Shown piece after piece: positions 24,701 through 33,411 of a stretch of 55,829 nucleotides of DNA (within the stretch, counting starts at the first letter, position 1; each line of letters starts with the position of its first letter). Location: contig CAZSXS010000010.1 in the NCBI GenBank assembly GCA_964611385.1, positions 1 through 55,829 of the forward strand. Direction: 5' to 3'. The stretch comes from CAZSXS01 sp964611385 (GTDB taxonomy: Bacteria; Bacillota; Clostridia; Lachnospirales; CAYPQA01). A model generated the notes under the pieces. It was not told the origin of the DNA. It saw nothing but the letters and a program-made list of their open reading frames with translations, and did not search any database. The translations under genes were made by a program, and so were the position numbers.

Positions 24701-27318
24701 TGAAATTTTTTTCTTGGAAAGATGTAGAGAGGTTCTTGCGATTGAAAAAATCGGAATGGATAGATTATATAGAAGAAATTAAGGTATATCCGTCAACTTT
24801 ATTTGTATACGCTGATGAAAGAAAAAAACAAGAAGTGTTTCAATTGTTTTCCAATTTATTGGACTCGCATATAAATCTTGAAAAAGAGTCTATCGTTTTA
24901 GATACAGGTAGTGTTCTTGACATTGCATTTGAGTCTTTTGATGAAATTCGAAGCAGTGAAACACCAATAATCCCTTTATTCAAAAATATTATTTATAGGA
25001 AATCTGCTTATCCGGAGCTTTCAACATTAAAAAATATCAGCAACGATTGCCCGATAATCGCTTTTCATTCATATAAAGGTGGGGTTGGTAGAACACTTGC
25101 CTTACTGGCTTTTGCAAAAGCGTGGGGAACCGTTTTTGAAAAACAGTCAAACAATAGACTTTTGATCATTGACTCAGATATAGAAGCACCTGGGCTTACC
25201 AGTCTTCAAGCAGACAACACAACAGAAAGCTTTAGCTATTTGGACTTAATGGCGTTGATTCAAGATCATGATAATATTGATGAAATTGTCAAATTTGCAT
25301 GCGAAAATATTGGCCAGTCAACGATTACATTAGAAACTGAAATAAAAACAATAGAGCATTTTTTTATTCCAACATATCGTTACGAAGAACAATTATTAGA
25401 CATCTATGCAAACCCTGAGTCCATAACAAACGGAAAGAACAAAGAATATGTTTTAAGTGAAGTTTTATATAAAATTGGGCTCAAATTGGGTGTTTCGGCA
25501 GTGCTTGTGGATTTGCGTACAGGAATAAGTGAGTTTTCTTCAACACTGTTATTTGACCCCAGAGTGAAAAAGTATCTCGTTACATCAACATCAACTCAAT
25601 CAATTAAAGGCACAAAGATGCTTTTGCGTCATATGTTAAAAGGCTTAAAAATTACAGAGGACTCCATATTGCCGCAAATAATCCTTAGTATGGTACCTAG
25701 TGATTTGGATACATCTGAGATTATAAATAGTTTATCAAGCTGCTATGAGGTTGAAAATGAAGAAAGCGGATTAACAGATAACGTTGTAATAAAATTAGAG
25801 TTTGCTAGTGAATTAATTCACTTAACAACAGTGGAGCAAATACAATCAAAACTAAAAGATCGAGATATGTATACAACAATAGTGAAATTTGTTAAACAAA
25901 ATTTTTCTTATGAAAACGAAACTCAAATTCCTAGCTCTCGCTTTAACAGAAAATCATTTATAAAAAGTGTTCATACCCTTGCTGAAAAACAAATTACAGC
26001 AGATAGTGCTTCAGGTTTTGACTTATTGCAAACAAATGCAATTAAAACGTTAAAAAAGAAATATGCCAATAAGATACCATTTTCTGTAATCATGGGTGCT
26101 AAAGGTTCTGGCAAGACATTCTTATTTCGCAAATTGATATATAATAAAGACTGGTATTCATTTTGTGCGGATTTAGACAAGGTTACCAACTCTATTAAAG
26201 ATGGTTATATTTTACCCATTGTTTGCACTAAAAACGCTCTTGAAATGGTATCCGATTTACAAAATTGTATAGATAATATTAATTCCAATCTTTCATGCGC
26301 AAATGTTAAAGATTCCATTTGGCAAGATAATTATGAGCATATAACGAGATTTAATGAAACTGAGCATACCGAATCAGAGTGGAAGGACTTTTGGGAAAAA
26401 CGAATAGCTTCTTCAATAAATCAAGATTATTTCAATCTCAATGAGGCAAATGAAAAATTAAAAGAAGCAAGATCGCATATCGTTTTAGTTTTTGATGGAC
26501 TAGAAGAACTTTTCCAGAAAACTTCAAGAAACAATTCTGAAAAGATTGCGGTAAGTGTTTTATGTCAAAATATTATCAACAATCTTTCGGCTAAATATAA
26601 TCAAATTGGGGCGATTATATTTCTGAGAAAAGATATAGCGCGAGATTCCATAGAAATCAATTTTGCTCAGTTTGAACAAGTATACAGAGATGTTGAATTA
26701 AAATGGTCGGCTAGTGAAGCATTAAGATTGGCCTTTTGGCTTGTATGTCAGGCTCAACCAGGATATTTAGATGAAAATATAGAAATAGAAACTGCACTTG
26801 ATGGTGCAATAGAAGATGGGTTGAAAGGATTTTGGGGTTTAAAGTTAGGCCAACCATCTTCCAATGAAGCCTTTACTGCTAGGTGGATTTTGGCGGCTCT
26901 TTCAGACTTCAACGGAATGTTACAAGCTCGAGATATCATTAGATTTCTGAAATACGCTACAGAAAACAATACAAGTAAGGCTTATTACGATGACAGAATC
27001 ATAATGCCTACTGAAATAAGAAAGGCAGTTGCTTCATGTAATGAAGCAAAGGTTTCAGAAATAGAACAGGAAATTTCAAGTTTAAAACCTATATTTGATA
27101 AACTAAAAGGAACAAATAACGATTTGAAAATATTACCTTTCACAAAAAGCAAGATAGAACTGACTGTTCAGGAAGAAAAATTAATGCAACAAGAAGGCTA
27201 TCTTCGGATAGAAGGCGATAATTACTATATTCCTGAAATAATTCGTCATGCTCTAGGCTTTAAGTATGCAAAAGGTGCAAGACCCAAGGTGCTTTCTCTT
27301 ACATTAAAGAAAAAATAA
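24697..27318 (+). CDS. Two-ATPase protein: KGGVGR-variant MinD-like plus STAND/AAA-like P-loop
   Basis: 873 residues. Region 1-118 is an uncharacterised N-terminal domain. Residues 119-405 form a SIMIBI (MinD/ParA-like) ATPase with FHSYKGGVGRTLALLAFAKA (deviant Walker A at 127-133, R in place of K/T), LLIIDSDIEAPG (about 155-166) and VLVDLRTG (about 269-276). Residues about 415-873 carry a second P-loop, VIMGAKGSGKT (467-474), with a Walker B-like IVLVFDGLEELF (DG at 600-601). The first domain matches the KGGVGR-motif variant ATPases I recall from bacterial accessory regions. It follows the HEPN-like gene with a 4-nt ATGA overlap. Probable sensor/switch protein of a defence or regulatory system; function inferred only. 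Confidence 0.75.
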   Translation: MMKFFSWKDVERFLRLKKSEWIDYIEEIKVYPSTLFVYADERKKQEVFQLFSNLLDSHINLEKESIVLDTGSVLDIAFESFDEIRSSETPIIPLFKNIIYRKSAYPELSTLKNISNDCPIIAFHSYKGGVGRTLALLAFAKAWGTVFEKQSNNRLLIIDSDIEAPGLTSLQADNTTESFSYLDLMALIQDHDNIDEIVKFACENIGQSTITLETEIKTIEHFFIPTYRYEEQLLDIYANPESITNGKNKEYVLSEVLYKIGLKLGVSAVLVDLRTGISEFSSTLLFDPRVKKYLVTSTSTQSIKGTKMLLRHMLKGLKITEDSILPQIILSMVPSDLDTSEIINSLSSCYEVENEESGLTDNVVIKLEFASELIHLTTVEQIQSKLKDRDMYTTIVKFVKQNFSYENETQIPSSRFNRKSFIKSVHTLAEKQITADSASGFDLLQTNAIKTLKKKYANKIPFSVIMGAKGSGKTFLFRKLIYNKDWYSFCADLDKVTNSIKDGYILPIVCTKNALEMVSDLQNCIDNINSNLSCANVKDSIWQDNYEHITRFNETEHTESEWKDFWEKRIASSINQDYFNLNEANEKLKEARSHIVLVFDGLEELFQKTSRNNSEKIAVSVLCQNIINNLSAKYNQIGAIIFLRKDIARDSIEINFAQFEQVYRDVELKWSASEALRLAFWLVCQAQPGYLDENIEIETALDGAIEDGLKGFWGLKLGQPSSNEAFTARWILAALSDFNGMLQARDIIRFLKYATENNTSKAYYDDRIIMPTEIRKAVASCNEAKVSEIEQEISSLKPIFDKLKGTNNDLKILPFTKSKIELTVQEEKLMQQEGYLRIEGDNYYIPEIIRHALGFKYAKGARPKVLSLTLKKK

Positions 27319-27794
27319 ATTTCAGCTTATGATTTATTTCACAGTTGCAAAACAGCAGGGCAATTACTAACTTGCAGACTAACCTGACCAGAACGACATT
27401 GCAATTCTTAATGTCTGAATAAGCCTACCAGGACAGAGGTTTTTCTCAAATCTAGGTATTGAAATATACGGGCATAAAAAAGGTTGCTGCTGAACTGATT
27501 GAAGATCAGTTTACATCAATCTTTTTTTAATATCCGTCATTCTTGTAAAATCAATACCCAAACTCATTTCCTTCAGGGGTATATGCTTCGAGTTTTTCCC
27601 TTAAGCCTTGCAAATCAATCAAAGAGACAGTATAATGAATAAACAAACTGAATTTTTCAAAATCAGTAAGCAAACGGCTCTTGCTTCAAACTTGCTTTGT
27701 GCTATCTGCCTCTTTGTCCTATGTCCGGCTTTTGAAAAGGGACAGATGAGGATGTCAACTTGATTTTGAATTTTCTTATTTTCAGGAGGATAAA
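27319..27794. other. Spacer between the island and glyQS
   Basis: It contains a terminator (27476-27528) and one copy of a short dispersed repeat (27719-27755). I looked for a T-box leader before glyQS and did not find its conserved AAGGTGGTACCGCG-type segment. Confidence 0.5.
27476..27528 (+). terminator. Terminator closing the two-gene island
   Basis: Nested stem: AAAAAGGTTG pairs with CAATCTTTTT, with an inner AACTGAT/ATCAGTT hairpin, then a T run. Confidence 0.8.
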
Positions 27795-29201
27795 ATGGAG
27801 AAATCAATGGAAAAAATCGTTGCCCTAGCCAAGGCACGGGGCTTTGTCTTCCCAGGCTCCGAGATTTACGGCGGCTTGGCTAATACATGGGATTATGGCC
27901 CCTTGGGCGTCTTGCTGAAGAACAATGTGAAAAATGCCTGGTGGAAAAAATTCGTGCAGGAAAGCCCTTATAATGTGGGCGTGGATTGCGCCATCCTAAT
28001 GAACCCCCAGGTTTGGGTGGCTTCCGGTCATGTGGGTGGATTTTCTGACCCGCTTATGGACTGTAAGGCCTGTAAAGAACGCTTTAGGGCCGATAAGCTG
28101 ATTGAAGACTACGCCCAGGAAAACCCCGGAGCCACAGACCTTGATGGGAAGCCCATGCCCCCTTCCGTGGATGGCTGGCCTCATGAAATGATGCGCCGCT
28201 ATATCGACGAGAAGAATATTGCCTGTCCTTCCTGTGGCAAGCATGATTTCACCGATATCCGTCAGTTCAATCTGATGTTTAAGACCCATGCCGGCGTTAC
28301 CGAGGACAGCAAAAACGTGGTGTACCTACGCCCGGAAACAGCCCAGGGTATCTTTGTAAACTTTAAAAACGTGGCCCGTACCTCCAGAAAGAAAATCCCC
28401 TTTGGTATTGCCCAGATCGGTAAATCCTTCCGCAATGAGATTACGCCTGGTAACTTTACCTTCCGTACACGGGAATTTGAGCAGATGGAACTGGAGTTTT
28501 TCTGCGCACCCGGCACAGATATGGAGTGGTTCAGCTATTGGAGAGGCTTCTGCATTAACTGGCTCAAGAGCCTAAATATCCCCGAGGAGGCTATGCGGAT
28601 TCGCGATCACAGCCCTGAAGAGCTTTCTCACTACAGCAAGGCTACCACGGACATTGAAATTCTGTTCCCCTTCGGTTGGGGTGAGCTTTGGGGAATCGCT
28701 GACCGGACAGACTTTGACCTCAAACAGCATCAAAACATCTCCGGTCAAGACCTAAACTACTTTGACCCCAACACTAACGAAAAATATCTCCCCTACTGTA
28801 TAGAGCCTTCCCTTGGTGCTGACCGGGCTACCCTAGCCTTTCTTTGCTGCGCCTACGACGAAGAACAATTGGAGGATGACACTCGGGTTGTGTTGCGTTT
28901 TCATCCGACTCTTGCACCGATTAAAGTGGCTGTACTGCCCCTTTCCAAAAAACTTTCCGATGATGCTTACAAGCTGTACGAAAACTTATGCAAGCACTTT
29001 TCCTGTGAGTATGACGATGCAGGCTCCATCGGCAAGCGCTATCGCCGTCAGGATGAAATCGGAACGCCCTTCTGCGTAACCTTTGACTTTGACTCTCAAA
29101 ACGATGCCTGTGTTACCATCCGTCATCGAGATTCCATGGAGCAAGAAAGAGTTTCCATCGACAAGCTGCTGGATTATTTTTCGCAGAAGCTTGCTTTTTA
29201 A
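27795..29201 (+). CDS. glyQS: Glycyl-tRNA synthetase (dimeric, class II)
   Basis: 468 residues, the length of the alpha2-type bacterial/eukaryotic-like GlyRS. It charges tRNA-Gly. The N-terminus KIVALAKARGFVFPGSEIYG, the class II motif 2 region (RNEITPGNFTFRTREFEQMELEFF) and motif 3 (EPSLGADRATLAFL) are intact, and a C-terminal anticodon-binding domain (about 365-468) begins LRFHPTLAPIKVAVLPL. An inserted CxxC pair (CKAC and CPSCGKHDF) suggests a zinc site. GGAGG lies 6 nt before the ATG. folT follows 18 bp downstream. Confidence 0.97.
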   Translation: MEKSMEKIVALAKARGFVFPGSEIYGGLANTWDYGPLGVLLKNNVKNAWWKKFVQESPYNVGVDCAILMNPQVWVASGHVGGFSDPLMDCKACKERFRADKLIEDYAQENPGATDLDGKPMPPSVDGWPHEMMRRYIDEKNIACPSCGKHDFTDIRQFNLMFKTHAGVTEDSKNVVYLRPETAQGIFVNFKNVARTSRKKIPFGIAQIGKSFRNEITPGNFTFRTREFEQMELEFFCAPGTDMEWFSYWRGFCINWLKSLNIPEEAMRIRDHSPEELSHYSKATTDIEILFPFGWGELWGIADRTDFDLKQHQNISGQDLNYFDPNTNEKYLPYCIEPSLGADRATLAFLCCAYDEEQLEDDTRVVLRFHPTLAPIKVAVLPLSKKLSDDAYKLYENLCKHFSCEYDDAGSIGKRYRRQDEIGTPFCVTFDFDSQNDACVTIRHRDSMEQERVSIDKLLDYFSQKLAF

Positions 29202-29219
29202 TGTATAAAAGGGGTTAAC

Positions 29220-29762
29220 ATGTTAGGTGATATTTTCTCTTTCAAAAAGGTTTTTACTGTAAAAAACATGATCATTATGGGTATGATGGTTGCAACGGCT
29301 GTAGTTTTAAGCCGTTTCAGCCTCTACATAACCCCCACCTTCAAGGCTATCAGCTTTGCTTATCTGCCAGGGGTGCTTGTTTCTGTGCTCTTTGGCCCCT
29401 GGGCTGCTCTGGTCTTTGGCTTTGTTTCCGATTGGGCTACCTTTTTGGCCAATCCACAAGGCTTTTATTTTTTTGGATATGCGATCAGTGGGATGGTCAC
29501 TTATTTTATTTACGCTTGCTTTTTGTACAAGCGTCCCATTCAGATTTGGCGGGTAGTTCTGGCACGGGCTCTTGTGATCATACTTGTGGTTTTTGGACTC
29601 AACTTTATCTGGAACAGCATGATGTACGGCACCATTGCCAGCAAGTACTTTACCAGCGTTCGTTTGATTAACAATCTGGTTCAATTTCCCTTTCATGTGG
29701 CCATTACCTTATTTTTGGCTCGCTTTATAACCAAGCACAAGAGAATTTTGCATATTGAGTAA
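29220..29762 (+). CDS. folT: ECF transporter S component, folate family
   Basis: 180 residues with six predicted helices. TFKAISFAYLPGVLVSVLFGPWAALVFGFVSDW is characteristic of the FolT family of energy-coupling-factor substrate-binding components, which capture folates and use the shared EcfAA'T module, not present here. Start has a GGGG site 8 nt upstream. It is downstream of glyQS by 18 bp and probably on the same transcript, ending at the GTTCGGAAGG hairpin (29774-29823). Folate specificity is from family resemblance. Confidence 0.86.
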   Translation: MLGDIFSFKKVFTVKNMIIMGMMVATAVVLSRFSLYITPTFKAISFAYLPGVLVSVLFGPWAALVFGFVSDWATFLANPQGFYFFGYAISGMVTYFIYACFLYKRPIQIWRVVLARALVIILVVFGLNFIWNSMMYGTIASKYFTSVRLINNLVQFPFHVAITLFLARFITKHKRILHIE

Positions 29763-30043
29763 AAGATCCTGCTGTTCGGAAGGGAAAATTTGTTTCAATG
29801 CCGAAAAGTTTTTCCTTCCGAACCAACTCGTTGGTTCACTTCCTCCTTCCATCTCTTTTCAAAAAGCCAGACACGTCAATGAGCATTATACTCAACCTTT
29901 AAAACATTTTCTAAGCGCCTTCATTCAGCCTTGATTAATTCTTTAACCGTCTTGACAAGCAATTTTTTCATGTTGACAATCAATTACTTGTGTGCTACAT
30001 TGTTTTTACGAGCCTCGTAAAAAGTAAAGTTCAGTGGTGATGA
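29763..30043. other. Intergenic region with hairpin, repeat and ROK promoter
   Basis: An inverted repeat GTTCGGAAGG/CCTTCCGAAC (29774-29783 and 29814-29823) could end the glyQS-folT transcript, though it lacks a T run. A copy of the short repeat (29841-29875, minus) follows, then the ROK promoter and operator. Confidence 0.5.
29973..30023 (+). promoter_or_regulatory. ROK gene promoter with palindromic operator
   Basis: TTGACA at 29973-29978, 17-nt spacer, TACATT at 29996-30001. Directly downstream lies a perfect inverted repeat, TTTTTACGAG and CTCGTAAAAA with a single C between (30003-30023), spanning the expected start point. This is the position expected for autorepression by the ROK regulator. 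Confidence 0.7.
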
Positions 30044-30979
30044 ATGAATAAGATACCAGCAATGCACCAAATCAAAGCTAACAACCTAAAAAGTATTCTA
30101 CTCAGCCTGTTGTCCCTTCAGCGTGCAACCAAAATGGACTTGTCGCTCCGAACAGGACTTTCCAACACAACGCTTTCGGACGGGATCAACAATCTTCAAA
30201 AGGCGGGTCTTGTAGCTGCAAGCGGGCTGGAAGATTCCAGTTCAGGACGTCCTCCGGCTATTTATTCTGTGAATGCCGGATATGGCGTATGTATAGGTTT
30301 ACTGATTCAAGCAACGGGTTTGCAGGTAGCAGTCACGGATTTTTCAGGAGACTTACTTCAATCGTACTTTGTAGAAAAGTCAGAACAGGCCTCTTTAATC
30401 AATGCGGTTTTTGAAGCTGTGGAATCCACTATAAACAGCTTTAAAGAAAAGAACATCTTAGCAATCGGCATAGCACTATCGGGCAGTATTGACCAGCTGA
30501 AAGGCATTGTGATCCGCAACGATCAGCTGGACTGGTATAATGTACATTTAAAAGAACTACTAGAAAGAAAATATTTAATACATACTTACATTGATCACAA
30601 AGTAAATGCAGCGACCCTTTTTGAGAGCAAACTAGGCACAGGCAAAAACAGCAGGAATTTTCTTTGTGTTTACCCTGGCGAATCTGACAAGGCAGGACTT
30701 TTCTTGGATGGGACCCTTATACGGGGTGAAAACAACGCATCTGGCAAATTGCAGGCATTCCCAGGGAGCACGAATGGCATTGCATTTTTAACTGATTTTT
30801 TATCCTTGGAATTTACAGTAGTAGGCACAAAAGAAGGTGACACCTTTTCAAGAGCAGAGGGACATTCAATCGTACCTAAGCAGATTGAATCCTGGTATTT
30901 TGAAAGAGCGGCAGCCGTCATGGCGCTAACCTGTTGGTACGACATGATTTACTCAACTTTAGGTGCAAAGGTCCGCTAG
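30044..30979 (+). CDS. ROK-family regulator, C-terminally truncated
   Basis: 311 residues. The N-terminal winged helix (KSILLSLLSLQRATKMDLSL, then GLSNTTLSDGINNLQKAGLV) matches NagC/XylR-type ROK regulators. A ROK ATPase-like fold follows (GYGVCIGLLIQATGLQVAVTDF, AIGIALSGSIDQLKGIV). It is about 70 residues short of normal, lacks the CxCGxxGCxE zinc motif, and has a divergent region after GENNASGKL. DNA binding is probably kept while sugar-kinase features are lost. It heads the TIM-barrel/DUF4127/FAD cluster and likely senses the same compound. The stop lies 16 bp before the shared promoter palindrome. Confidence 0.78.
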   Translation: MNKIPAMHQIKANNLKSILLSLLSLQRATKMDLSLRTGLSNTTLSDGINNLQKAGLVAASGLEDSSSGRPPAIYSVNAGYGVCIGLLIQATGLQVAVTDFSGDLLQSYFVEKSEQASLINAVFEAVESTINSFKEKNILAIGIALSGSIDQLKGIVIRNDQLDWYNVHLKELLERKYLIHTYIDHKVNAATLFESKLGTGKNSRNFLCVYPGESDKAGLFLDGTLIRGENNASGKLQAFPGSTNGIAFLTDFLSLEFTVVGTKEGDTFSRAEGHSIVPKQIESWYFERAAAVMALTCWYDMIYSTLGAKVR

Positions 30980-30994
30980 CCATCGTTTTGGGGG

Positions 30995-31028
30995 CAGCTT
31001 TGCAAAGCTGATTGTGACTAAGTATAGA
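30995..31028 (+). promoter_or_regulatory. Regulated promoter with 16-bp palindrome
   Basis: The perfect palindrome CAGCTTTGCAAAGCTG (30995-31010) overlaps the -35 box TTGCAA (31000-31005). A 17-nt spacer leads to TATAGA (31023-31028). The same module occurs twice before murQ. Confidence 0.75.
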
Positions 31029-31059
31029 TATAGTAATTTTTAGGAGAAGGAGGGGTCCT

Positions 31060-31806
31060 ATGAATGGTTTAAATGTGCCCGGTCAAACTAACAAGGGTTT
31101 GACTCAAAAAGACCTGAGTTTAACATTAAAAAGCCTGAGTTTGACTCAAAAACCAATGAAGCTAATAGTCAGTTTGCCGAAGAATGACCCTGAGCTTTCA
31201 AAGGTAGCTTTTGAGGCTGGGGCAGACCTAGTTAAGGTTCATATCAATGTTGAGCATAGAGCCAGCAAGACCTGTTTCGGAAGCCTTGCGGAAGAAAGAA
31301 AGATTTTTGAAAAAATGCTTTTAGAAGCAAAGGGTGAGATGGGTATTGTACTGGGAGATCATACAGAGGCGGCTGACCGAGATTATGATGAGGCGGTTAA
31401 AATGGGATTTTCCTTTGTGTCCCTCTATGGCCACCATATGCCAGCTCGAATTCTTTGTGATAAAAAAGCAGCTGTAATGATGGCGGCAGATTACACATAT
31501 CTACCAGAGGAAATCAAGGCTTTTGAGACAATTGGAGCGGATATCTTGGAGGCTTCCATCATTCATCCCGAGGGTTACGGTCAAATGCTGAATGCAAAAG
31601 ATCTATTGCGTTACAAGATACTTTGCGAATCCACAAGCCTTCCGGTTGTTATTCCGACCCAAAGGAAAATAAAGCCCTATGAGCTTAAAATATTAAATGA
31701 AATTGGTGTCAAGGCGATTATGATTGGTGCTATTGTGATGGGTTCAGAAAAGGAATCCATTGAAAAAGCGGTCTATAACTTTAAGGAGGCGATCGCAGGT
31801 CTATGA
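31060..31806 (+). CDS. Predicted TIM-barrel protein in DUF4127 cluster
   Basis: 248 residues. From residue 33 the alternating strands and helices (KLIVSLPK, ADLVKVHINV, GIVLGDH, FSFVSLYGHH, ADILEASIIH, LPVVIPT, VKAIMIGAIVMG) suggest a complete beta/alpha barrel, with KVH, GDH and HPEG residues at strand ends as candidate catalytic or phosphate-binding positions. I do not recognise the exact family. Residues about 13-33 are three 7-residue repeats (LTQKDLS, LTLKSLS, LTQKPMK). A strong AGGAGAAGGAGGGG site precedes the ATG, so the N-terminal extension is translated. The gene overlaps DUF4127 by 4 nt. Confidence 0.7.
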   Translation: MNGLNVPGQTNKGLTQKDLSLTLKSLSLTQKPMKLIVSLPKNDPELSKVAFEAGADLVKVHINVEHRASKTCFGSLAEERKIFEKMLLEAKGEMGIVLGDHTEAADRDYDEAVKMGFSFVSLYGHHMPARILCDKKAAVMMAADYTYLPEEIKAFETIGADILEASIIHPEGYGQMLNAKDLLRYKILCESTSLPVVIPTQRKIKPYELKILNEIGVKAIMIGAIVMGSEKESIEKAVYNFKEAIAGL

Positions 31807-33320
31807 GATTTGTTTATTTGCCTTTAGACACTCGGCCCTGTAATTATCATTTCCCAGTGCAGCTTGCACGTCTTAGAGGCGTTGAACTTGCTGTGCCTCC
31901 CATGAATCTTATGAGTCATTTTATAAAGCCCAGTAATTTTGAGGGGATTGTGGACTGGCTTTTTGAAAACTGCAGGAGAGAAGAAAATTCCGGCAAGGGC
32001 GTTACTTTGATTTTGTCTGTAGATCATCTGGCCTTTGGATCTCTTTTGGCTTCTCGTAACTTGGTAGTTTCCAAGGAAGAGTGTGTCAAGCGTCTTGAAG
32101 TACTTCGAAGACTCAAGGAGAAATTCCCTGCCTTAAGCATCTACGCCTTTGTTGTTTTAATGCGAAGCTCAATCTCCACCCTCTGCTCCTCGGATAGAAG
32201 AGCTTGGGAGCTGGTGAATGAGTATTCGGAACTGATGCACCTATCCAGCCTCGCTGCTACGCCAGAGCAAGACAAGGAAAAGATACACCAAAGATTACAA
32301 GCAGTGAAATCTGAACTACCAGAGGAGACGCTCAATACCTTTCTCACAGCCAGGGAACGGAATCATCTCATCAACCGGCTTTGTGCAGAGCTGGTTCAGG
32401 AAGGGCTCCTTCGAGATTTATGCATTGTTCAGGAAGACTCCTCCTCCTTTGGCATGCACAAGACGGAACAGGAAGTTCTTCTCCAGTACATTAAAGGGAA
32501 TGGCTTGGAAGATCAAATTCGCATTCACAACGGAACTGACGAGGCTGGTTGCCTGAGCGTAGGGAAAGCGATTAAGGAAGAGCAGGGCTACGAGTTGTCC
32601 CTATCTTACCTTTATTTGAACGATATCCGCGAGAGCTTTATAGCAAGCTATGAGGATAGGCTCTTCCATGAAAACCTGCTGAGCCACTGCAAGACGGCTG
32701 GTATTCAGCTGTATGACAACAGTCCGGAACCTGAGAATGTACTCATCCTCTACACCCCAAAAACTAAGCAATACGAGGCCAGTCTTGGAAACGGCTCTCC
32801 CCCCTGCGACTATACAGAAGCAGAACTGGAGGCTTTTGCCGAACTTGTTAGCCAAAAGATTTTGGAGGGCAAGCGAGTATTCCTACTGGATGTGGCCTAT
32901 GCCAACGGGGGACAGGGTGATATCCTTTACCGGATTCATCGAAGAACCCCTATTTACGGCCTGTGCGGCTATTCTGCCTGGAACACAGCCTCAAACGCTC
33001 TAGGAACCATCGTTGCGCAGATTGTTTTGTCTGAAGGCCGAACAATAGAAGATCGAGCAAACAAACAATTTCTGATCGAACGGATTATGGATGATTACGT
33101 CTATCAAGGCATAATCAGACAAAAACTGAGAGATCAACTCAATGAACAAGGCCAAGATCCCTATCACCTCAGCGACCAGGCAAAAGCAGAAGAAATCCTC
33201 TCTCGAGAAATGAGCCAATTTCTCCAAGAAGACCCTATGCTTAGCCCCTACGCCAAAGGAACAAAGATCTCTCTACCTTGGCCCAGAATCTTTGAAGCTG
33301 AGATTCAAATGCTTAATTAA
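31803..33320 (+). CDS. DUF4127 family protein
   Basis: 505 residues. The opening MRFVYLPLDTRPCNYHFPVQ is the DUF4127 hallmark (YxPLDxRPxN near the N-terminus), and the length is right. Later features include LSVDHLAFGSLLASR, HNGTDEAGCL, LDVAYANGGQ and CGYSAWNTASNALG, typical of this uncharacterised family. Predicted cytoplasmic, without signal peptide. Conserved Asp and Arg residues suggest an enzyme. It overlaps the TIM-barrel gene (ATGA) and precedes an FAD oxidoreductase, so it probably acts in the same unknown carbohydrate or amino-sugar pathway. Confidence 0.85.
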   Translation: MRFVYLPLDTRPCNYHFPVQLARLRGVELAVPPMNLMSHFIKPSNFEGIVDWLFENCRREENSGKGVTLILSVDHLAFGSLLASRNLVVSKEECVKRLEVLRRLKEKFPALSIYAFVVLMRSSISTLCSSDRRAWELVNEYSELMHLSSLAATPEQDKEKIHQRLQAVKSELPEETLNTFLTARERNHLINRLCAELVQEGLLRDLCIVQEDSSSFGMHKTEQEVLLQYIKGNGLEDQIRIHNGTDEAGCLSVGKAIKEEQGYELSLSYLYLNDIRESFIASYEDRLFHENLLSHCKTAGIQLYDNSPEPENVLILYTPKTKQYEASLGNGSPPCDYTEAELEAFAELVSQKILEGKRVFLLDVAYANGGQGDILYRIHRRTPIYGLCGYSAWNTASNALGTIVAQIVLSEGRTIEDRANKQFLIERIMDDYVYQGIIRQKLRDQLNEQGQDPYHLSDQAKAEEILSREMSQFLQEDPMLSPYAKGTKISLPWPRIFEAEIQMLN

Positions 33321-33334
33321 TACAAAACGGTAAG

Positions 33335-33406
33335 CATGGCTAGCACACGCTCGCTTGAATTTTCAAGCATAGTGGCGATTGAAAGCAGCCATGGGCTGTT
33401 TGGAGG
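33335..33406 (+). repeat. 72-nt dispersed repeat, copy B
   Basis: Contains a perfect hairpin GCTTGAA-TT-TTCAAGC and outer arms CATGGCT/AGCCATG. Its last bases (TTTGGAGG) supply the ribosome site of the FAD oxidoreductase gene. Confidence 0.65.
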
Positions 33407-33411
33407 CAATA

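Noticed and set aside
27540..27794. T-box riboswitch before glyQS
   Set aside because: The conserved T-box segment and a following terminator with alternative pairing were not found; only a repeat copy and a ribosome site are present.
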